Source: Toxotes chatareus (lineage: Eukaryota > Chordata > Actinopteri > Toxotidae). Taken from it: 64,000 bases of DNA. The position numbers and the translations under genes are program-made. Shown one piece after another: positions 40,801 to 52,699 of the stretch. The notes beneath the pieces are model-generated. The model saw nothing but the letters and a program-made list of their open reading frames with translations, searched no databases and had not been told where the DNA came from. Positions within the stretch are counted from its first letter, which is position 1. Every line of letters starts with the position of its first letter. The DNA lies in NCBI GenBank assembly GCA_016801885.1, contig CM028901.1:12767283-12831282 (forward strand). The letters are read 5' to 3'.

Positions 40801-43800
40801 ATTGGGTAAGGCCACCCTTGAAGGGAGAACCAAGTCCAGTTCCCACGCAGGAGGCCCCGCAGCAGGGGGTCCAGTGGCATCTTTACATGCGGAAAATCCA
40901 GATTATCTAATCCCCCAGGGACTAGCGAGGAAGGGAGATACTGCAGGAGATTAGCCAGGCAATAGTTTGTGGTTGAGGGCCGGGCTCGGACGTCTGTTCA
41001 CCACACTGCTCGGCTGAGGAGATTTGATTTCTGCATCAGAGGGCCAGCAGTTAACAGACACATACTCACGCCAGGTGGAGGTACAGAGGATTCACTGTAA
41101 AGCTGATCAAACCTTTGGCAAATAAACACTTGCTGAGTGTGTGTGTGTGTGTGTGTGTTGTGTTGTTGTGTTGTTGTGAAAGGACAAGGAAGTAGCTAAT
41201 GAATTTCTGAGTAAGCAAAATAATAATGTAGAGGCACGGCAGTAGGAGAAGCAGAATTAGGAGTACAAATAAGAAAAGTGTTCACCTGGCATAGATTCCA
41301 GGTTATTCAGTGAAATTACTTCTACTTATCTGATTTCCTCACCACATCTGTCCCCCAACCCCTTCTTTCTCCTCCATCCCAACAGCTGGACCAAAGGGTA
41401 ATGAAGACCAGAAGAGGTTGGCGGTCCACTACACGACCTCGCAGCACCTCCAGGAGAATGTTTTCATTGAGGGCAGCCGGCCACAGTACCTGGAAGACCT
41501 GCACACTGAGGCTCAGGAGGGTCTGAAGATACTACAGCAGGAAGGTCAGACACATTCAGGGTCTGTCAAGCGCATTACATTTTGTTGGTGGCTGTTTTCT
41601 CTATGAAGGTCACAAAGTAAAGGTTACAGCTCACCCACCTTCTCATTCACTGGTTATAGATTCTGTGTATATATGACTAAGGACGGAGTGTGAGTGTATT
41701 TAGATTCTGTGTCTCAACTGGGTCCGCTTTGTTTACACAGAATACAAAAATGGAGTGAACTTTCCTGACGATGAAAGCATTGCTGTAAGTGTGCCAAACC
41801 TCTGTGGATCATTTCTTCCTGCACTTCCTATGCATCAAGTATGCCACGTGACTAAATACTGCGTGTGTGTGTGTGTGTCCCTGCAGTCCTCAGACACCCT
41901 CCGTCCAGAGCAGGATATCAGCTCCAAGGACGGAGGTGGCTCTCCGGAGCCGAGATCCACCACAGGGAATACTGATGTAACCCTGTCTGTGTCGACAAGG
42001 CCTGTTCTCAGCCGCCCAGGTAAACAGCAGCCTTGTTTCTGTGTGCGTGGGTAGAAAGGAAGCATCAGCGTTTCGTTCAACTAATAAAAATATGAGCTAA
42101 TCATAGCACCTGTAGAAGCACTTTGAGTTTTGTTCCTGTGTTTACTGCTTTATGACGAGTCATAGGAGAATACTTATTAAGCATGAATGGCTCATTCCCG
42201 GCTGCTTGGTGCCACTGCAGTCATGATGTGAAATCAAAGGAAGAGAAACTTAACACACACACACTCATACACAGCTGGGGCTTTTTTCAGCTACTCAAAA
42301 GTTCTAAGCATCTGAAGACAGCTCTGCATTCCACAGCTGAGAGGCAAAGCATGCCGTTCTGTGTGTGCGCACGCAGGAAGCGTGATTGGTATTCTTATCA
42401 TATTTCAAGCATCCTCTTTAAAATTCTCAAGAAAAGCCAGCTCAGGCTGAGTATCAATGCATTATCAGTGCTCTGATTATTTAACCAATCTTTTTTTTGT
42501 GCCACACATTTTTTTGTTTGCAAAAATAACTTTCCTTAAATTCAGTTTCTTTAATGAGACAGTTTTTTTTCCTTTCTCAGGTTCTACATTCAAGCCCCCG
42601 AATCCAGTGAAAAGGTTAGATAAGAGCAGGAAGAGGAGCAGGAGGACCACCATCATGGGTATTCCCAACCAGGTCCAGAAAGAGCTTGGTATGCTTTTAG
42701 CATCACCCTTGCATGACCAGTAGACATGGTGTATCCTCAGTGGTAAACATGTAATTGACAGTCATCCACCATCTTTCCAGCACTGCACAGAAGCTCCACC
42801 TTCCAGCCACTTGTTTCTGTCCAGCTCTCTAATCACGATGGACAGGTCACTGACAGCCAGTCTGGTGTTGTTATCATTCCTACGGTTGATGGAGGGACTC
42901 CGGCAGTAAATAAAGAGGGAGCGAGGGTGCACCTTTCTGAGCTAGAGGTACAGTAAAGGGTTCAACAGAAAGAATTGATTCATTTAGATTAGTTTTAACA
43001 TACATTATAGGTTTTGTGTCCTCTCTCCACTCCTAACCAGGCCTCCAGAGATGAACATCTGCTTAGGAAGCACCTCCAGGCAATGTACCAGGACGAGCAA
43101 TCCCTCAACCACCAGGGCTTTGGCTCCCATCCCTGCCCCACCTCCACCCTCAGACCCAAGTCTCTTGCAGTACCAGGCATGACCACATCCTCCTCCTTCT
43201 GTCCGACAACGATGTTTAGCTTCCTCCAGGAGCCCCCGGTAAGAGCTAAATCAGGCTGTTGGTTACGGACATGGCCTTACATTCAAGAATTATTCTTCTG
43301 AAACTTCAGTCTTCAGTGTTAAATGATTCTTTTTCGACTATTTTTGACATGAGCTATAAAACTCTTTTTTTCTAGGGCCCAGTGATGTCCATATCTCCTC
43401 AGGCCACTTACTTGTCTACAATCATCCCTAATGCGGTCTTGCCAGCCTCTATTGAAGTCATAGAGATAGACCGCAGCAGTAGCCGGACTCGTGGCAGCAG
43501 TGTCAACCATGGCGGCAGTGTCCGCACTGTAAGCAAAAGCAGCCTGGCATCCGGGGACTCATCAGTCAGCCCGTTGTTGTCCAGAAGATCAGATGGTGAC
43601 GGTTCCCAGACTGACCATTCCCACAATGACTCCACAGCAATGCCCACGTCAGCTTCAGGGTCAAACTGGAGCGAGTCACAGTCTTCGAAGACTATTATTT
43701 CAAACTCCTCCCCTGTATCCTCTAAGGGGAGCACACACAGTGGTAACTCCCAGAGAGTGGGTCTCAATGGTCAGGAAACCCAGCAAGAGCACGCTGGTGG

Positions 43801-46800
43801 AGATCAAGACCTTGTCAGTCTACGTAGCTCAATTAGCGGGATTAGCAACAACAGTAAAGGTGAAAATCTTGTTACAGGTCAAGGATCTGAGTCTGGTGTA
43901 TCAGGGCCAGTGACTGTTGGGGAGGATGCAAAGAACAAGCGCAACTTCACTCGTAGTCTTTCGGTTATGAAGACTAAGCATCCTCCAGCACCTCCACGCA
44001 GAACAAATTCTCTCCACAGTAATAAGATCAGGAGTAAGTCCAGGGTTCTGGTGTATAGCAAAGATCTTAATGACTCTTTGTCTGGAGAGGTGGCAACTGC
44101 TACAGAAAATACTGCAGCAAAGGATGAGATTAAGTTGGACACTGGAGATCCCAGTAAGATCCCCACACCTGTATCAAACTCGCCTGGGTACAGCTCTCCA
44201 GATGTTACCTCCAGTCCTCTGAGTCCCACACAAGCTTCTTCTAAAGAGGCTGGAGGGCCACCAGAACCCCAGTCAGGATCCAGCAGCTCCTCCCCACAGA
44301 AAACTCCTTCAGAAGGTGGGAAATTTGAACGGACCATGTCTCCTTCCAGTGGCTACTCCAGCCAGAGTGGAACTCCGACACTTTCTCCAAAAGGTACCTC
44401 CCCAACTTCGCCAGAAAAACAGAAGAAGAAACCTGTCAAACCAGAGAGATCAGTGTCTCGGGCCTCATCCTCAGCAGCTTCTCCCTCCTCCTCTCTTACT
44501 TCCCTGTCATCTGGTGCATCTGAACCTGTCAATCCAGATGCTTCCACATGCAGCCCTAGTCTTCCTCCACAGGGAACTCCACCCACTGTTACTCCAAATG
44601 AACTCACACCAAATAACAATTATTCAACTCTGAGAGTAGATTTCAGAGAGCTGCTGAATATCCCACCACCTCCCAAAGTCAAAGCACCATGTCCTCCTCC
44701 TCCAGAGACATGGGTCCACAACAAACGCACCTTTGAGCTCCTGTGTGGGCCCTGCCCCAATGTCAGCAAAGAAACCCACAAACCTCCACAGATAAAGGAA
44801 GGCACAGCTAAACAAGCAGGAACCCAAACCACAGCCGGAAAGGAGATAAAAGTTTTAGATGAAAAACAAACAACTATAGACAAACCCATCTTAGAATTGT
44901 CAGAAAGTAAAGAAAAGCATGAAACATTGTTAGCAACAGATCCTGAAGATGCCCACAAGGAGCCAGAGGACGCAAAAGGTCCAGGAACTGAAACAGAGAG
45001 AGTGGAAGCAAGTTCAGATGGTCAGAGACAAGAGCAGAGTAGTATTCCTGTAGTGAAGGGCCCCAAGAATCAAGAGACAACTCCAAAGAAAGATCCCCCT
45101 CCTGTGATGAAGAAACCGATGACAATACCGCATAGAGAGGAACTGGTGTCAACAGAGCAGTCCGCTGAGAGACAGCAAAAGGAAATGAGTAGCAGTGCCA
45201 CAATAGAAGTTCATTTAGCTGTTGAGAATCAAACAACCTCTTCACAGAATGGGGTTGTGGTTTTCGTTGATAAAAATGAGAATGAGATGGACAGAAGTGT
45301 GGCTCCATCCGTGCAGACACTTTCTCCAGAAGTCCCCAAAATTAATAAGGTCTCGCCACCACCTACCCCTCCCCCGGCATACCCCCCTACACCTCCTCCC
45401 TCAAGAAAGACACCTCCCTCGTCAGTATCTACACCACCTGATGAATTACAGAGAGTACAGGAAGAGACCCACTTTGTGGAGTCTTGCTGGCCACCTCCTC
45501 CACCTCCTTTGGAAGGGGACTCAGTCTTTGATGGAGGGGATGAGGTAGACTTTCCTCCTCCTCCGCCACCTTTTGCACCAGACAGTGTGCCAGATGTGAT
45601 TGACAGTTGTGTCAAACAGCTGGACGTCCTTAATGAGTGTACCGTGGCTGCACAGGAAGTTGGAGAGACAGTTAAGGACTCAAGTGAAGCTGGGGCATCT
45701 GTACAGGGACAAAATCCAGATTTGCCCATTGCAATTCTGCAATCGGTTATATATGACAACAAACCAGGGGTTGTTGCGCAGGTTTCAAAAGCCGACACAG
45801 CTGATGAGATTTCTTGCAGACCAGTGCAGAATGTTTCATCTCTTTCAGATAGTGCCCTGCCTCCACCACTAGAGGCACCTCCTTTACCACCTATTACACG
45901 AGCAGAGAACCCAGCATCAGTCTCTGCTTTAGGTCCTTCCAGCTCTTTCCTGAGGCCAGACTCTTTGAAAATTGAAGATCAGTCTTCCTCTGGTCTTCCC
46001 GTTAGTGTCCAACCTCCAATTCCAGTTCCAGTAGCTCCTCCTCTGCCAGCAGAGAATTTAACCCATGGGGTTACTTTCAGAAGGCAGCCAAGCCTAGCAA
46101 ACCGAGACACCAGGAGCAAAGAGCTTCTTTCCCGCCACAAAAGTGCACCCATTCCTAAAGAGGATGCTAACATACCTCTGGTCACACCCTCCCTGCTTCA
46201 GATGGTTCGCCTCAGATCGGTCAACATGACTGAAGATCAGTTGAAAGCTCCCACTGAGGACAAGCCAACAAACGAGGGAGCTCCAGTTCAGGAGAATTGC
46301 CCAGTCTCAGTCCCAGGACCACAAAACATTCCACAAAAGCCCATCCGCAAGTCTCTTTCTCTAAAATCCCCACCTCAGACAGTTAAACCATCCTCTGTGA
46401 CACTGAACACTCCTTCCATGCGCTTACAGGAAGCCATACGTATGAAAACGGCAGCCATGTCTTCAAGAGATGGTCTTCCATCCAGACTGGGTGTGAGATC
46501 ACCCCCTTACAGCTGTGTCAGTGAACCAGGAGCGCTGTCTGTTAAGTCACCTGAAGGATACGACATGCACAAGTCCCCAGCCTCCACAGCCAGCTTTATC
46601 TTCTCCAGGAGCACAAAAAAGGTTGTCATAGAGACTGCAGCTTCCTCCTCCCCCGAAGCTCAGGCAAGTCTGAAGCAAAGCCTGGCGACCGAGCTCATGA
46701 AGGTGTCTGACCAATCGAGGGCTGCCGCCTTCTCCAATGGTGGCATGAAGTGCGACAAAGTTCCTCCACCAGTAGCTAAGAAGCCAGCGCATGGCAGCAT

Positions 46801-47465
46801 CAGTCCTTCACAGCATCATCCTCCTTGTTCAGGAAGGATGGAGAACAATGCTGAAGGGAATGGACCAACAGGAGGAGCACAGCATACAAGAGGAATAACA
46901 CCTCCTGAGACAACAAGTAAGATCAGTGTAAGACAGTGTCAGGTTATCAGTAACCTGACACTGTCTTTGGCATTGTCATAAAATAATTACCACTTCCTTC
47001 ATCAGTGTGTTTCAGTATGCACTGTCGCTGACTATGTAAACTCATCAAGGCTGATTCGGTGTTAGCTTAAATCAATAACTCACAGCTTTCATTCCCATGA
47101 AAAAGCAGAATGCAAATTCTAACATTACCATGAAACAGCTAAGCACTTTAACACTGCTTTCAAGTGCATATTTTGTGATCTCCATGCCAGCAAGAGAGAA
47201 AAAACGCAAACAGAAGCCCAACACAAATGCTGCTAGCTTGCTTACAGCTTTTTTTCAGTCAAATGTGCAAGCATGTGCTTCAATCAGCCTTAACCTGAAG
47301 CTCATGATCATGTCTCAGCGAGTGAATTAGATTAGGACAGAACGCTCATTACGTGTGTTCCTGTAACTGTGTTATGGTAATGCTGTAATGTCTAACAACC
47401 TCTTGTCCCCACCTCCACCTCCAGCTACAAGAGTGACAGCAGACACAATTGAAACTCTGTTTTGA
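16728..47465 (+). CDS. nhsl3: NHS-like protein 3 (KIAA1522), distal isoform
   Basis: Scaffold of the Nance-Horan syndrome family, whose members are tied to WAVE/Ena-VASP control of actin at the leading edge. Exons: 16728-16959, 41386-41544, 41741-41784, 41887-42019, 42581-42688, 42781-42947, 43041-43238, 43376-46916 and 47425-47465. All introns are GT-AG, the phases close exactly, and the product is about 1540 residues. Family marks: ENVFIEGSRPQYLEDLHTEA in exon 2, RRTTIMGIPNQVQKELG, MSISPQATYLS at the start of the 3.5-kb exon, SPSSGYSSQSGTPTLSPKG, LVTPSLLQMVRLRSV near residue 1281 and SPASTASFIFS near 1414. Several of these match human KIAA1522 as I remember it. Proline runs near residues 1007, 1052 and 1073 are plausible SH3 or EVH1 ligands; the rest is Ser/Thr-rich and probably disordered. 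The last exon encodes RVTADTIETLF. The 16728 ATG lies in a 5' exon that starts at a clear acceptor. Two other first exons replace it (see entries at 24809 and 39595). Convergent with yars1. Confidence 0.95.
17702..17732 (+). repeat. (CA)n microsatellite
   Basis: Uninterrupted CA run in NHSL3 intron 1. Confidence 0.95.
18719..18763 (+). repeat. (GT)n microsatellite
   Basis: About 22 uninterrupted GT units, followed about 170 bp later by a longer CA run of opposite sense at 18936-18993. Confidence 0.97.
18936..18993 (+). repeat. (CA)n microsatellite
   Basis: About 29 uninterrupted CA units, one of the longest pure dinucleotide tracts in the window. It is complementary to the GT tract at 18719-18763. 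Confidence 0.97.
19509..19540 (+). repeat. (GT)n microsatellite
   Basis: Pure GT run in NHSL3 intron 1. Confidence 0.95.
20083..20104 (+). repeat. (CA)n microsatellite
   Basis: Short pure CA run. A T-tract follows at about 20244-20260. Confidence 0.95.
21252..21279 (+). repeat. (GT)n microsatellite
   Basis: Pure GT run in NHSL3 intron 1. Confidence 0.95.
23779..23808 (+). repeat. (GT)n microsatellite
   Basis: Pure GT run. It accounts for Cys-Val and Thr-His open frames on both strands. Confidence 0.95.
24187..24255 (+). repeat. (GT)n with (TTTGTG)n tail
   Basis: A long GT run that changes into TTTGTG units. A CA run follows at 24351-24370. It lies about 550 bp upstream of NHSL3 first exon B. 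Confidence 0.95.
24351..24370 (+). repeat. (AC)n microsatellite
   Basis: Short pure AC run, opposite in sense to the GT tract just upstream. Confidence 0.9.
24809..24941 (+). CDS. nhsl3: NHSL3 alternative first coding exon B
   Basis: 44 codons plus one base starting MGNSIQKKKK and ending GFWLFGRPDKLKT, then a strong donor (GACAG|GTAAGA). It ends in phase 1, so it splices in frame to 41386 and would give a product of about 1507 residues. The Met-Gly-Asn-Ser start followed by lysines resembles an N-myristoylated, membrane-targeted terminus. However, residue 6 is Gln, so it does not meet the usual consensus and lipidation is uncertain. Confidence 0.85.
28101..28166 (+). repeat. (CA)n(CT)n compound microsatellite
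   Basis: A CA run to 28140 is followed directly by about 13 CT units. Confidence 0.95.
30192..30269 (+). repeat. (GACA/GGCA)n tetranucleotide repeat
   Basis: The tract is arranged symmetrically: GACA units, then GGCA units, then GACA units again. Open frames in it on both strands are repeat artefacts. Confidence 0.95.
30582..30621 (+). repeat. (CA)n microsatellite
   Basis: About 20 pure CA units in NHSL3 intron 1. Confidence 0.95.
31365..31388 (+). repeat. Short perfect inverted repeat
   Basis: ATGTACCCTG and its exact reverse complement CAGGGTACAT are separated by CTTT. It may be chance at this size. The loop is too short for a microRNA precursor. Confidence 0.7.
32274..32292 (+). repeat. 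(GT)n microsatellite
   Basis: Short pure TG run in NHSL3 intron 1. Confidence 0.9.
34822..34862 (+). repeat. (GT)n microsatellite
   Basis: About 20 pure GT units in NHSL3 intron 1. Confidence 0.95.
35712..35730 (+). repeat. Poly-C tract
   Basis: Two C runs of about nine, broken by one T. The - strand is G-rich and could form a G-quadruplex. Confidence 0.9.
39578..39592 (+). promoter_or_regulatory. Upstream ORF before NHSL3 start C
   Basis: ATG GCG CTA GTG TAG encodes Met-Ala-Leu-Val. The stop ends two bases before the ATG of first exon C. If transcription starts upstream, this minimal uORF would reduce or regulate initiation at the main start. Seen directly in sequence; the role is inferred. 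Confidence 0.5.
39595..39652 (+). CDS. nhsl3: NHSL3 alternative first coding exon C (canonical-type)
   Basis: 19 codons plus one base: MVVYLRKSIHSLL then SVFKKK, with donor AAG G|GTGAGT. It matches the pattern of the first exon of human KIAA1522, which as I recall begins MVVF and ends LFKKKG, and of paralogous NHS-family short isoforms. Phase 1 fits the exon at 41386, 1.7 kb downstream, giving about 1482 residues. This is probably the orthologue of the human reference isoform. Confidence 0.92.
41137..41158 (+). repeat. (GT)n microsatellite
   Basis: Pure GT run followed by TTGTGTTGTTG units, about 230 bp upstream of the first shared NHSL3 exon. Confidence 0.9.
46930..46967 (+). repeat. Perfect 17-bp hairpin beside an NHSL3 splice donor
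   Basis: AAGACAGTGTCAGGTTA (46930-46946), loop TCAG, and the exact reverse complement (46951-46967). It starts 13 nt after the donor GT at 46917-46918 of the last NHSL3 intron. If this intron is retained, the arms would be translated and the frame would stop at 46979-46981. Confidence 0.95.
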
Positions 47466-48725
47466 AAGGGCTTTTCGGTGATGAACTAAGGACCAGGCTC
47501 ATGCCGGAGGAACAAGCATAGACGACAAGCAAGTAAAAAATAAAAAGGACAACTCACAGCAAGGACTGACTGACATTACTGAGAGACGTGGAGCTCAACT
47601 ATCTGAGTGTTGTTGTGTGTTAAGTCTTCTCCAAAAGCCTTAGCCTGTTAATGGCCTTCCTACATATTTATGCAAAAAAAAAAACATGTCTCCCAATTTC
47701 TTATGATAGCTTTATTCTGGAGTATTTTTCTAAGCTATAGTTTATCTCTTATTAAGGCCCCTCAGGATGAAATGGTGTTCGTTGGCTTAAGTGTAAATAT
47801 TTGGCTTGTGTGAGATCGCCTCCCAGAGGTTGGATTAGGTAGTGGTCACTGCAGCTCGGAGTGTGAAGCTGTCTCAACAAAGCATTTCTGTACAGCAGTT
47901 AGTCTGTTTTTGTTTTTGTTGTAATATAATACCTAATTTTCATGGGGATTTAAGCAGTTGTCAGAAAAGGCTAACAACGGCATACACTACAGCACAAATC
48001 AGCATTTTATCACCTTCTTTGCTTGAAGATCTGAGTAAAAGAAAAAGTATGACACTCATTGTTAGTCCTAGTCCTTTAAACAGATCTGAAATAGTATTTG
48101 AGAAAAAAGGGATGCTGCATACTCACAAGAATGAGAGAGATGTTTTGTCAGTTAGGACAGAGGCACTTTTGTAAAGCTGCAGATTGATAAACCACGAGGA
48201 CTCAACACAGACGAGCATCTGATTACAGCAGCTGCTAAAGTGTCAATTAGATGCTTCTACACAATCCGTTTCTTGGATATAGTTAAGAGTCAATCCAACA
48301 CATTCTATGAAATCTTTTTAGGAAACAGTAACACAAATATCTTATTTATTTATGTGGGATTGTTTCCACTAGTAGCACTGTCACCTTTTCCTACCAAATA
48401 TGAAATATTTAAGAGTCTATTTCATCTGAAAACCACTTTTAGGGCTATGGATGTGAAGACCGGCCCTGGATGATTGATACACTGGAGCAGACTTAGAGTG
48501 GGGTCACTTTTATTAAATGTTCTTTATCTAAATCTTTGGCCCAGGCCTTTTTTTGGTGGAAAATCAAGCTTATCACTGTTTGCACAAAACGCTTTCCCTC
48601 AGCAAAATCATCGGTGAGTGAATTATACCGACTCTTCGTTATGGGTCAAAATTCAACATTTTGATGATTATAAAGAATTATGTACAGTTATTACTTCTAT
48701 AAATAAAATTTAAGTGTATTAAACA
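47466..48725 (+). other. 3' UTR of NHSL3
   Basis: AT-rich non-coding sequence after the stop at 47463-47465. An AATAAA lies at about 48702-48707. An earlier A-rich AATAAA near 47538 could give a short form. The ends of NHSL3 and yars1 would lie about 100 bp apart, tail to tail. Confidence 0.55.
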
Positions 48726-48833
48726 CAGTTTTTTTCACTGTTTTGTTTCACTCTTTGAGTTACCATGTTATTTAACACACTTCTCTCTTCCAGCACAAAC
48801 ATATTTAAGTCCTGCAGACCACAGAATTCAGTA

Positions 48834-48839
48834 TTTATT
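48834..48839 (-). terminator. Candidate poly(A) signal of yars1
   Basis: AATAAA on the - strand about 730 nt past the yars1 stop. I noticed no closer canonical signal by eye. Confidence 0.35.
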
Positions 48840-49566
48840 TCATATTCAAGATGATGCATCATTTGGTTATGACAGTTAATGTCCAGATAGTGATTACTGT
48901 ACAGCATTACCCCCAATGCAACCGTCCTACAGCACAAGGCAAATAGATATTAATCTACACATCTGATGTCTGAAACCCATAAAACTGTTCTTACTAATTA
49001 GGTTTGGCAAATTGCCTGACATTGCCTTGACAGTTACCACAAAGGCAGACAACACAGAGCAATTTTACCCAGGAAAATTACTGAAACATTAAGTCCCTTT
49101 TTAAACACCTGAGATTCCTTAATGGGCTGCTTCCAGGAATGAGAAACTGGTACTTCAACATTCAAGCAATCGATCCTTCTTTATCTCAATGGGCCCAGTT
49201 ATCTCTGATCTCTGATTTGCAGAACATTTTTTGTTACTTGTACATTTAAGTGCATCATTAAAACCATCACTGCCCAGTAAATAAAAAAAAAATGAATGAA
49301 TCAGTGGTTGATTAGTTACATTATTCTTGTTGCAAGTGGCTCGTGTTTACAGGAATTACATATATTTTTCCTAATAAAGTCAAAGCAAGGTAACGATTTG
49401 ACAGTCCGAAGCGTATGAGACTTTTGGCATCGATGTCCCATCATTCTCCAGGAAAACATCCAGATGAAGTTTGACCGTTGTTGCCATGGAAATTTGGTGA
49501 TGAGTGTGTTCTTGTTGTAAAGTGGCCGGCAGCAGCAGCTTCAGTGGTGAATGTAAATGTGTGTGT

Positions 49567-52500
49567 TTAACTGATGTTTCCTCCTTTCAGTGTCTTACAT
49601 GTGATCTGTCCCAGTTTGGTCATCAGCTGCTTGTCTTTCCACTGAGCTACACACTCATCTGATATGTTCAGGTCCACCTGGGAAAAGATAGAAGAAGAAT
49701 TAAATCAATGAGCAGAACATCCTCCTACAGGTGATTGTTTTTAGTCCATTATTGCATTTTGGAAAAATGTTGCTAAATATTAACATGATGGTCCTTATTT
49801 TAAAAAGCATAAATTAAAAACTGAACTGGTAGCATTTACTGTCTTATTTTTTCACAACAGACACAGATTATACCTTCATTTAACAGACATATTAAGTGAA
49901 AGTATAATCTGACTGAAACGTACCTGTAGCTTCTCCCACACCTTCTTCTTTGGGTTGAGTCTGTCGTCTGCTTTGCCTGTCTCGTATCCCTCCACGAAGA
50001 CCCGTTCCCCTGGCGACGAACCCTCTGGAGGGTCTAGAGGCTCCACCCTCCTGGTCTCCCCTTCACTAGAAATTAGCCAATCAGAGAGTGTGAAGAATTT
50101 AGAAGATAGGGCTGAGGGACAAGCTGTTTCTGTCTTTGTGCAAAAAAAAAGAAATTGCACTCACATAGAGGCACACAGCAGCATGGCTTGAGACTCAATC
50201 CCTCGCATTTTCTGGGGTTTCAGATTGCACAGCACCAACACCATTCTGTCCTGCAGCTCCTCTTGTGAAATGTAGGCCACCAGCCCGCTGACTACCGTCC
50301 TTGGCTCCGCCTCACCAACGTCGATCTTCTCCAGGTACAGCGAATCAGCGTCTGGATGCTGAAAGTTGGACGGAGAAGAAACCAATGTGAACACAGAGAA
50401 GGAAGGCTGTAATACTGGTGCAACATCTCGACAAGGGCTCAGGTTATATACATTGACCAGCTGATCTGACATCAAGTGACATCTGAATCTCCCACCTTCT
50501 CCACACTGATGATCTTGCCCACTCTGACGTCGAGTCTGGAGGGGGCCAGCTCATCGTCCTCTCCTCCTCCACCTCCTGCCTTGGCCCCTTTCCCTCCTGC
50601 TTCTAATCACACATACACACACATATAAATGGCAATAAGTCTCCTCATGTAGCGAACTGACAGCCCATTTAATGCAAACTAATCTTTCTACTATATTTTG
50701 GCTGAAGGAATGGAATTCATATAAGAAGAAGACACAATGAAGATAGTGGGTGAAACACGGACTTGTCTTTGAGGGGTCAGGATAGGCCAAGTTGGTGAGC
50801 TTGCGGAGCTCAGGCGACTCAAACTTCTTCCTGATTGGATCCAGCAGCTGGTTTAGTGCAACTTCCACTGAGGCCTTCAGGTCTCCAGGATGGATTGTCT
50901 AACAAGAACAGAGATCACCAATGATTAGACATGAAGACAAAAATTGAGATATAATTTAAGAAGAGCTTTTATTATTCAAACAATCCAGTTAGACTGTACT
51001 TTACCTCCTCAGCAAAGTCCTTCTCCACATCTTCAAACACACTGTAGACTTTGTCTCCACCCCACTTGGGGTCTCTTTTGATGCAGAACTCTGTAACACA
51101 CATGGACCCAAAATATCAACTCAATTCATATCTTGGTGGATTCACGGAAGATAGGAGGATGGCGGGAGATCAAAGGATGAGGTTTCTACCTCCACGTAGA
51201 GGGAAGAGGACATGTTTGACAAAGGAGAGGACTCCGTTGTTCTGGATGTTGCCTGGCTCACAGAAGGCCTTCTTCAGCTTCTTCTTCACATCCTCCTTGG
51301 AGTCCAGTAGATCAATCTTTGACTCCTGTAGCCACAAAGAGATAAAGCAATGACTTGCCACAAGCATGAAGAAAAGTGCACATACGAATAGTCACTTCTT
51401 ATCACATTTATTTTTCCTCTGACAACTACTGTCTCTGCAGCCTTACTTCTTCTGAAGAGCTCATCTTGGACCCTGTCAGTCCTGGTACCATTGGGTTCAT
51501 CAGATGGGCACGTTTAGCATAGCCAAGAGACGGCAAGTACTGGAGACAAAACCAAAAGCTTCAGTTACTGTTAAGATTTTATAGATCTTATTCATAAAGT
51601 ATGTGTTGAAAGTGAAAGAGAGGAGGTAAGAAGAGTCAGTGATGTAGGGAAGACAGGGTTAAGAAGGAGGGAGATGGTACCTTCTCTGCCAGGGTGAAAA
51701 TCTTCCTCTGGTCAACTCCTCCAAACTGGGCATCCACCTTCAGGTACTCCTCATCCAGAGCCTGAGGACAAAGACGTGTCACATTCACTGCTGCAGTGGA
51801 CACTTATTCTCCATCTAATAATAACAGTGTTATTACCTGCAGTCCAGGGTAGAGCAGACCACTCAGCAGAGGATGCTCCACCTGTTTGACAACCTCAGCT
51901 CCAGCCTTCTTAGCGTCATGCTCTGTCACCATGGAGGACAGGCGGTACACATCCAGAGAGTACTCTCTGAAATGGAAACAAAGATCTAAAACATTAGTTT
52001 AAGTGTAAGCTGCAGCTCAGAAAATATAAAGTCCCACACAAACATGTCAAGAGAGTCTGGGAGTAGCGTCGGCACAGCTGACCTGCTGAGCTGGTAGTCA
52101 GTTCCTTTGACAAACTTGAGTTTTTCCAGAGGGACACCGATGCTCTCCAACATGGCCTTGATCACCTGTTCGTAGTACTGCACTCTGAGCTCCAGCAGCT
52201 CCCAGGGGGCTTTCATGTTGTCCAGGTAGGCATGCAGGTCTGCAAACAGAATAGTGACCTGAGGAAAAGGAAAAGAAACAAAAAGCATGCATCTAAGATA
52301 CAGTAAGCAGGAAGTCCAGATTCAATCAAATTCTCAAAGACAGATATGATGCTCAATGGGATGTACCCACCTCACATCCAGCCTTGAGGAAGTCTGCTAT
52401 CTTGGACATGGGGACAAAGTAAGCAACATGGGGTTTGCCTGTAGTCGCTGTGCCCCAGTAAACTTTCAGCTCTCTCTCCTGAAGAACCTGCTTCAGCTTC

Positions 52501-52699
52501 TCCTCTCCGAGGACTTCCTACAAAAACACACGTTTCAACACAAACACACACCACTCAGTCAGAGATTCATGAGACCAAAAGCTACAGGCGGACGTCAGTG
52601 GCAGTGAGTATATGTGTGTTTATTTCTTTGTCTCTCTCCCACCTGAAGGTTCCTAGTGATGAGGTCGAACTTATCATCCGGACTCAGCTGATCTGCCAT
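49567..52699 (-). CDS. yars1: Cytoplasmic tyrosyl-tRNA synthetase
   Basis: Charges tRNA-Tyr with tyrosine in the cytosol. Thirteen coding exons, all GT-AG: 52699-52643, 52517-52371, 52258-52083, 51966-51837, 51761-51681, 51539-51447, 51325-51190, 51090-51005, 50898-50763, 50602-50496, 50358-50165, 50065-49924 and 49677-49567. Phases close exactly to 531 residues (human 528). The class I signatures are at the human positions: HVAY at 49-52 and KMSSS at 222-226. The ELR tripeptide at 91-93, linked to cytokine activity of the human fragment, is conserved. So is the KKKLKK stretch described as a nuclear localisation signal. A Gly-rich linker precedes the C-terminal EMAPII/OB-fold domain (SRLDVRVGKI, NLKPQKMRGIESQAMLLCAS), and the protein ends TLKGGNIS. 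The start is the first ATG, in the same exon as an acceptor at 52717-52718. A non-coding first exon probably ends at 53321 (GAG|GTAAGT). Confidence 0.98.

Larger units (their letters stand above)
16960..41385 (+). other. Long 5' introns of NHSL3
   Basis: Apart from alternative first exons B (24809-24941) and C (39595-39652), I see no convincing exon. Contents are many CA/GT microsatellites, (CT)n and GACA/GGCA tracts, a poly-C tract, and unique-looking blocks (for example 20660-20900 and 26280-26480) that could be enhancers but cannot be shown to be from one genome. Most open frames here encode Cys-Val or Thr-His repeats from the microsatellites. Confidence 0.7.

Noticed and set aside
43408..45798. 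Long antisense open frames opposite the 3.5-kb NHSL3 exon
   Set aside because: They mirror the Ser/Pro-rich coding strand and have no start context or homology that I recognise.
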